Positions 45,121-47,071 of a stretch of 47,071 nt of DNA are shown here, in pieces (position 1 is the first letter of the stretch; each line of letters begins with the position of its first letter). A model generated the notes under the pieces. The model was not told the DNA's origin. It worked only from the letters and a program-made list of their open reading frames with translations, and ran no database searches. Location of the stretch: positions 1 to 47,071 of the forward strand of contig NZ_JAAGKO020000060.1 of NCBI RefSeq assembly GCF_027947535.2. The letters run 5' to 3'. This stretch comes from Streptantibioticus silvisoli (GTDB lineage: Bacteria; Actinomycetota; Actinomycetes; Streptomycetales; Streptomycetaceae). A program made the translations under genes and the position numbers.

Positions 45121-46011
45121 ATGGCCTCGCTCATCACGAACCTCGCGCCCCTCGCGCTCGGCGTCCTGCTCATCGCCACCGGCGTGGGCAAGGCGTTCGG
45201 ACGCCAGGTGGCGCGCCAGGCGGCCGGCACGGTGCTGGTCCGCGTCCTCAACGACGGCCGGCGCGCCACCTTGGTGCTGCGCGCCACCGGCGTCGCCGAA
45301 CTCGTCATCGCCGCCGGCCTGCTGGCCGCGCCGACGACGGTGGTCCCCGCGGTGGCGGGCACCGCGCTCGGCGTGGGCTTCGTCGGATACCTCGGGTACG
45401 CCCGGGTCACCGCGCCGGAGTCCTCCTGCGGATGCACCGCACGGGACAACGGCCCGGTCTCCTGGCGGTCCTTCGTCCGCGCGGGCCTGGTCGTGGCGGG
45501 CGGCGCCTTCGCCATCGCGGCCCGGTCGGCCTGGTGGACCCAGGCCGACCGGCACCCGGTCACCGCGGTCGTCTTCCTGGCCGTCACCGCGGCGCTGCTC
45601 GTCGCCGTCTCGCGCGACCTGGACCACCTGTGGCTCACGCCGCTGCGCAAGGCCCGGATCAAGGTCTTCGGCCACCCGCTCACCGCGGCGGCCGCCGACG
45701 TCCCGGTGGCCGCCTCCGTGCAGCTGCTGGAACGCTCGCTGGCCTGGACCGCCGCCTCACCCGTCGTGCGGTCCGGCCTGATCGACCACTGGGAGGCCGA
45801 CGGCTGGCGCTTCCTGCAGTACTCCGGCGTCCACGAGACCCCGCAGGGCGGCGCCCGCCCGGTGACCGTGCTGTTCTCGCTCGACCCGCACGACACCATC
45901 GACACCGCGCCCAGCCCGGCGGTCCGCGTCACCCTCATCGACGACATCAGCGACGAACTCGTCGACGTCGACCTGACGGAGGGCTTCGTCCCCACCCTGC
46001 CGATGGCCTGA
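45121..46011 (+). CDS. MauE/DoxX-like redox membrane protein with C-terminal domain
   Basis: The 296-residue protein has five hydrophobic segments (about 5-25, 50-70, 76-95, 118-136, 146-164) and a Cys pair SSCGC (Cys103, Cys105) in the loop, as in MauE. MauE is needed with MauD to make the disulfide-rich small subunit of methylamine dehydrogenase. After the last helix comes a soluble part (about 170-296) absent from MauE, with IDHWEADGWRFLQYSGVHE and VRVTLIDDISDELVD. It starts 15 bp after the Tat gene and closes the operon before a strong hairpin. I infer a role in oxidising or handling the Cys-rich partner. There is no MauD, MauA or MauB in the window, so methylamine oxidation itself is not implied. 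Confidence 0.8.
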   Translation: MASLITNLAPLALGVLLIATGVGKAFGRQVARQAAGTVLVRVLNDGRRATLVLRATGVAELVIAAGLLAAPTTVVPAVAGTALGVGFVGYLGYARVTAPESSCGCTARDNGPVSWRSFVRAGLVVAGGAFAIAARSAWWTQADRHPVTAVVFLAVTAALLVAVSRDLDHLWLTPLRKARIKVFGHPLTAAAADVPVAASVQLLERSLAWTAASPVVRSGLIDHWEADGWRFLQYSGVHETPQGGARPVTVLFSLDPHDTIDTAPSPAVRVTLIDDISDELVDVDLTEGFVPTLPMA

Positions 46012-46025
46012 CACGGCGGGGCCGC

Positions 46026-46057
46026 CCACCGCGCCGGTCCCCGGACCGGCGCGGTGG
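46026..46057 (+). terminator. Terminator of the Cys-rich/Tat/MauE operon
   Basis: A perfect 15-bp stem (46026-46040 with 46043-46057; arms CCACCGCGCCGGTCC and GGACCGGCGCGGTGG) begins 15 nt past the stop. No U-tract. The formal loop is only CC, so the innermost pairs will open. Confidence 0.8.
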
Positions 46058-46124
46058 CCGGCGCGCGGCCCCCGCGGCGTAAAGCGGTTGCCGCCGCCGG
46101 GCGCCGCGGGGTATCGGTGGGCCC

Positions 46125-47071
46125 ATGGCATCCGACGGCACGACCGCGGCCGCACCCCCGGCCACCCCGCCGGGCACCCCGCCCGCCTCCCTGTGGCGGC
46201 ACCGGCCGTTCCTGGCGCTGTGGGCCGGGCAGGCGGTCAGCGAGACCGGTTCCGCGGTCTCCACGCTGGTGCTGCCGCTGCTGGCGGTGGCCGTGCTGCA
46301 CGCCACCACCTTCCAGGTCGCCGCGCTCGAGGCGCTGGGCACCGTGCCGTTCCTGCTGCTCGCGCTGCCGGCCGGGGTGATCGCCGACCGGGTCCGCAAA
46401 CGGCGGCTGATGCTCGGCTGCGACCTGGCCCGCCTGCTGTTCACCGCCTCCCTGCCGGCCGTCGCCTGGTGGGGCCACGTCACGCTGGTCCAGCTGTTCG
46501 CGGTCGCCGCCGGCATCGGCGTGCTCACCGTCTTCTTCGACGTCGCCTACCAAAGCTGCCTGCCCGCGCTGGTGGCCCCCGGCCAACTCATGGACGCCAA
46601 CGGCAAACTGGCCACCACCGAGGCCCTCGCCCGGTTCGCCGGACCCCCGCTGGGCGGCGCGCTCACCGGGCTGTTCGGCGCCGCCCGCGCCGTCACCGCC
46701 GACGCGCTGTCCTACGCGGCCAGTGCCGCCGCCCTGCTGCTGATGCGGCTGCCCGAGCCGCGCACCGCGGCCGCCGCCGACCGCCCCGGCTTCCGCGCGG
46801 CGATGGGCGAGGGGCTGACCTACCTGGCCCGGCACCCCATCCTGCGCAAGGTGGTGGCCTGCACCACGACCGCCAACTTCTTCGGCGGCGGCGTCAGCGC
46901 GGTCACCGTCGTCTTCCTGGTCCGCGTCCTGGGGGCGTCGCCCGGCACGGTCGGCGCGGTCCTCGGCCTGGCGTCCCTCGGCGGGGTGGCCGGCGGCCTG
47001 CTGGCCGGCCCGCTGACCCGGCGGATCGGCTCGGCCCGCATCATCTGGCTGTCGATCCTGCTGCCCGCCCC
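46125..47071 (+). CDS. MFS transporter (EntS/MFS_3-like), 3' truncated by window edge
   Basis: The frame is open from ATG 46125 to the end of the window (about 315 residues). It has a disordered Thr/Ala/Pro N-terminus, then LWRHRPFLALWAGQAVSETG, the typical start of this MFS group, and helices with the motif LPAGVIADRVRKRRLML (motif A region). YQSCLPALVAPGQLMDANGK follows, as in enterobactin-exporter-like transporters. Probably 12 helices in the full protein, of which eight or nine are visible. Substrate unknown. The ribosome site is weak. It follows the terminator of the preceding operon, so it has its own promoter. Confidence 0.88.
   Translation, partial: MASDGTTAAAPPATPPGTPPASLWRHRPFLALWAGQAVSETGSAVSTLVLPLLAVAVLHATTFQVAALEALGTVPFLLLALPAGVIADRVRKRRLMLGCDLARLLFTASLPAVAWWGHVTLVQLFAVAAGIGVLTVFFDVAYQSCLPALVAPGQLMDANGKLATTEALARFAGPPLGGALTGLFGAARAVTADALSYAASAAALLLMRLPEPRTAAAADRPGFRAAMGEGLTYLARHPILRKVVACTTTANFFGGGVSAVTVVFLVRVLGASPGTVGAVLGLASLGGVAGGLLAGPLTRRIGSARIIWLSILLPA

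Noticed and set aside
44059-46011. A methylamine dehydrogenase operon
   Set aside because: MauE-like and Cys-rich genes are suggestive, but the Cys-rich protein has a double-psi-barrel signature rather than MauA features, and MauB, MauD and MauG are absent.

Overview
This is a very GC-rich window with strong third-position GC bias, GTG and TTG starts, short operons with 4-nt overlaps, and long C/G-rich spacers. Together with a fused 2-oxoglutarate decarboxylase/dehydrogenase (Kgd type), a conservon (cvnABCD) and Tat lipoproteins, this points to the chromosome of a Streptomyces or a close relative. From memory, the order kgd, two-component pair, lon, conservon, SEDS/PBP pair resembles the S. 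coelicolor core chromosome around SCO5281-SCO5302. No rRNA, tRNA, CRISPR array, IS element or prophage module was seen.

Layout. 1-1.6 kb: 3' end of a TPR-like gene, followed by degenerate copies of its own 3' end. 1.6-11.1 kb: kgd, an envelope-type sensor kinase and response regulator (all minus), a repeat-bearing spacer, and lon (plus) behind a near-consensus HAIR/HspR operator. 11.3-14.1 kb: secreted GH25 lysozyme (minus), MarR regulator (plus), PP2C-type phosphatase (minus). 14.5-20.3 kb: a conservon (sensor kinase, roadblock, DUF742, GTPase) followed by a styrene/indole monooxygenase-like flavoprotein. 20.3-24.2 kb: an NlpC/P60-like protein whose catalytic residues look lost, two small coupled genes, and a TetR regulator. 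24.3-27.8 kb: two divergent diiron proteins around one promoter region, then a PLP-dependent trans-sulfuration-type enzyme. 28.1-31.0 kb: a SEDS protein translationally coupled to a class B PBP. 31.1-36.5 kb: MFS exporter, pentapeptide-repeat protein, D-amino-acid oxidase-like protein, cold-shock-domain protein, PAP2-lipid kinase fusion. 36.6-39.9 kb: MFS transporter, TetR regulator and aldo-keto reductase with similar promoter/operator elements. 40.4-43.8 kb: sugar ABC importer (lipoprotein and two permeases, no ATPase). 44.0-46.0 kb: three-gene operon of a Cys-rich double-psi-barrel-like protein, a Tat-signal protein and a MauE-like membrane protein. 46.1 kb to the end: start of an MFS transporter.

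Most notable points. (1) The SEDS/PBP pair keeps its fold signatures, but all three PBP transpeptidase motifs (SxxK to STFT, SxN to GCD, KTG to TSG) and the SEDS catalytic Asp appear substituted. It looks like a pseudo-enzyme elongasome-type complex. (2) A second wall-related pseudo-enzyme, the NlpC/P60 protein, has lost Cys and both His positions. (3) The Cys-rich/Tat/MauE operon looks like an uncharacterised redox or export module, in which a 16-cysteine protein without its own signal peptide sits beside a Tat substrate. (4) At two places (right after the TPR gene and after the 36.7-kb MFS gene) the last codons of a gene are duplicated in the downstream spacer.

All family calls come from reading motifs by eye. 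No database search was run.
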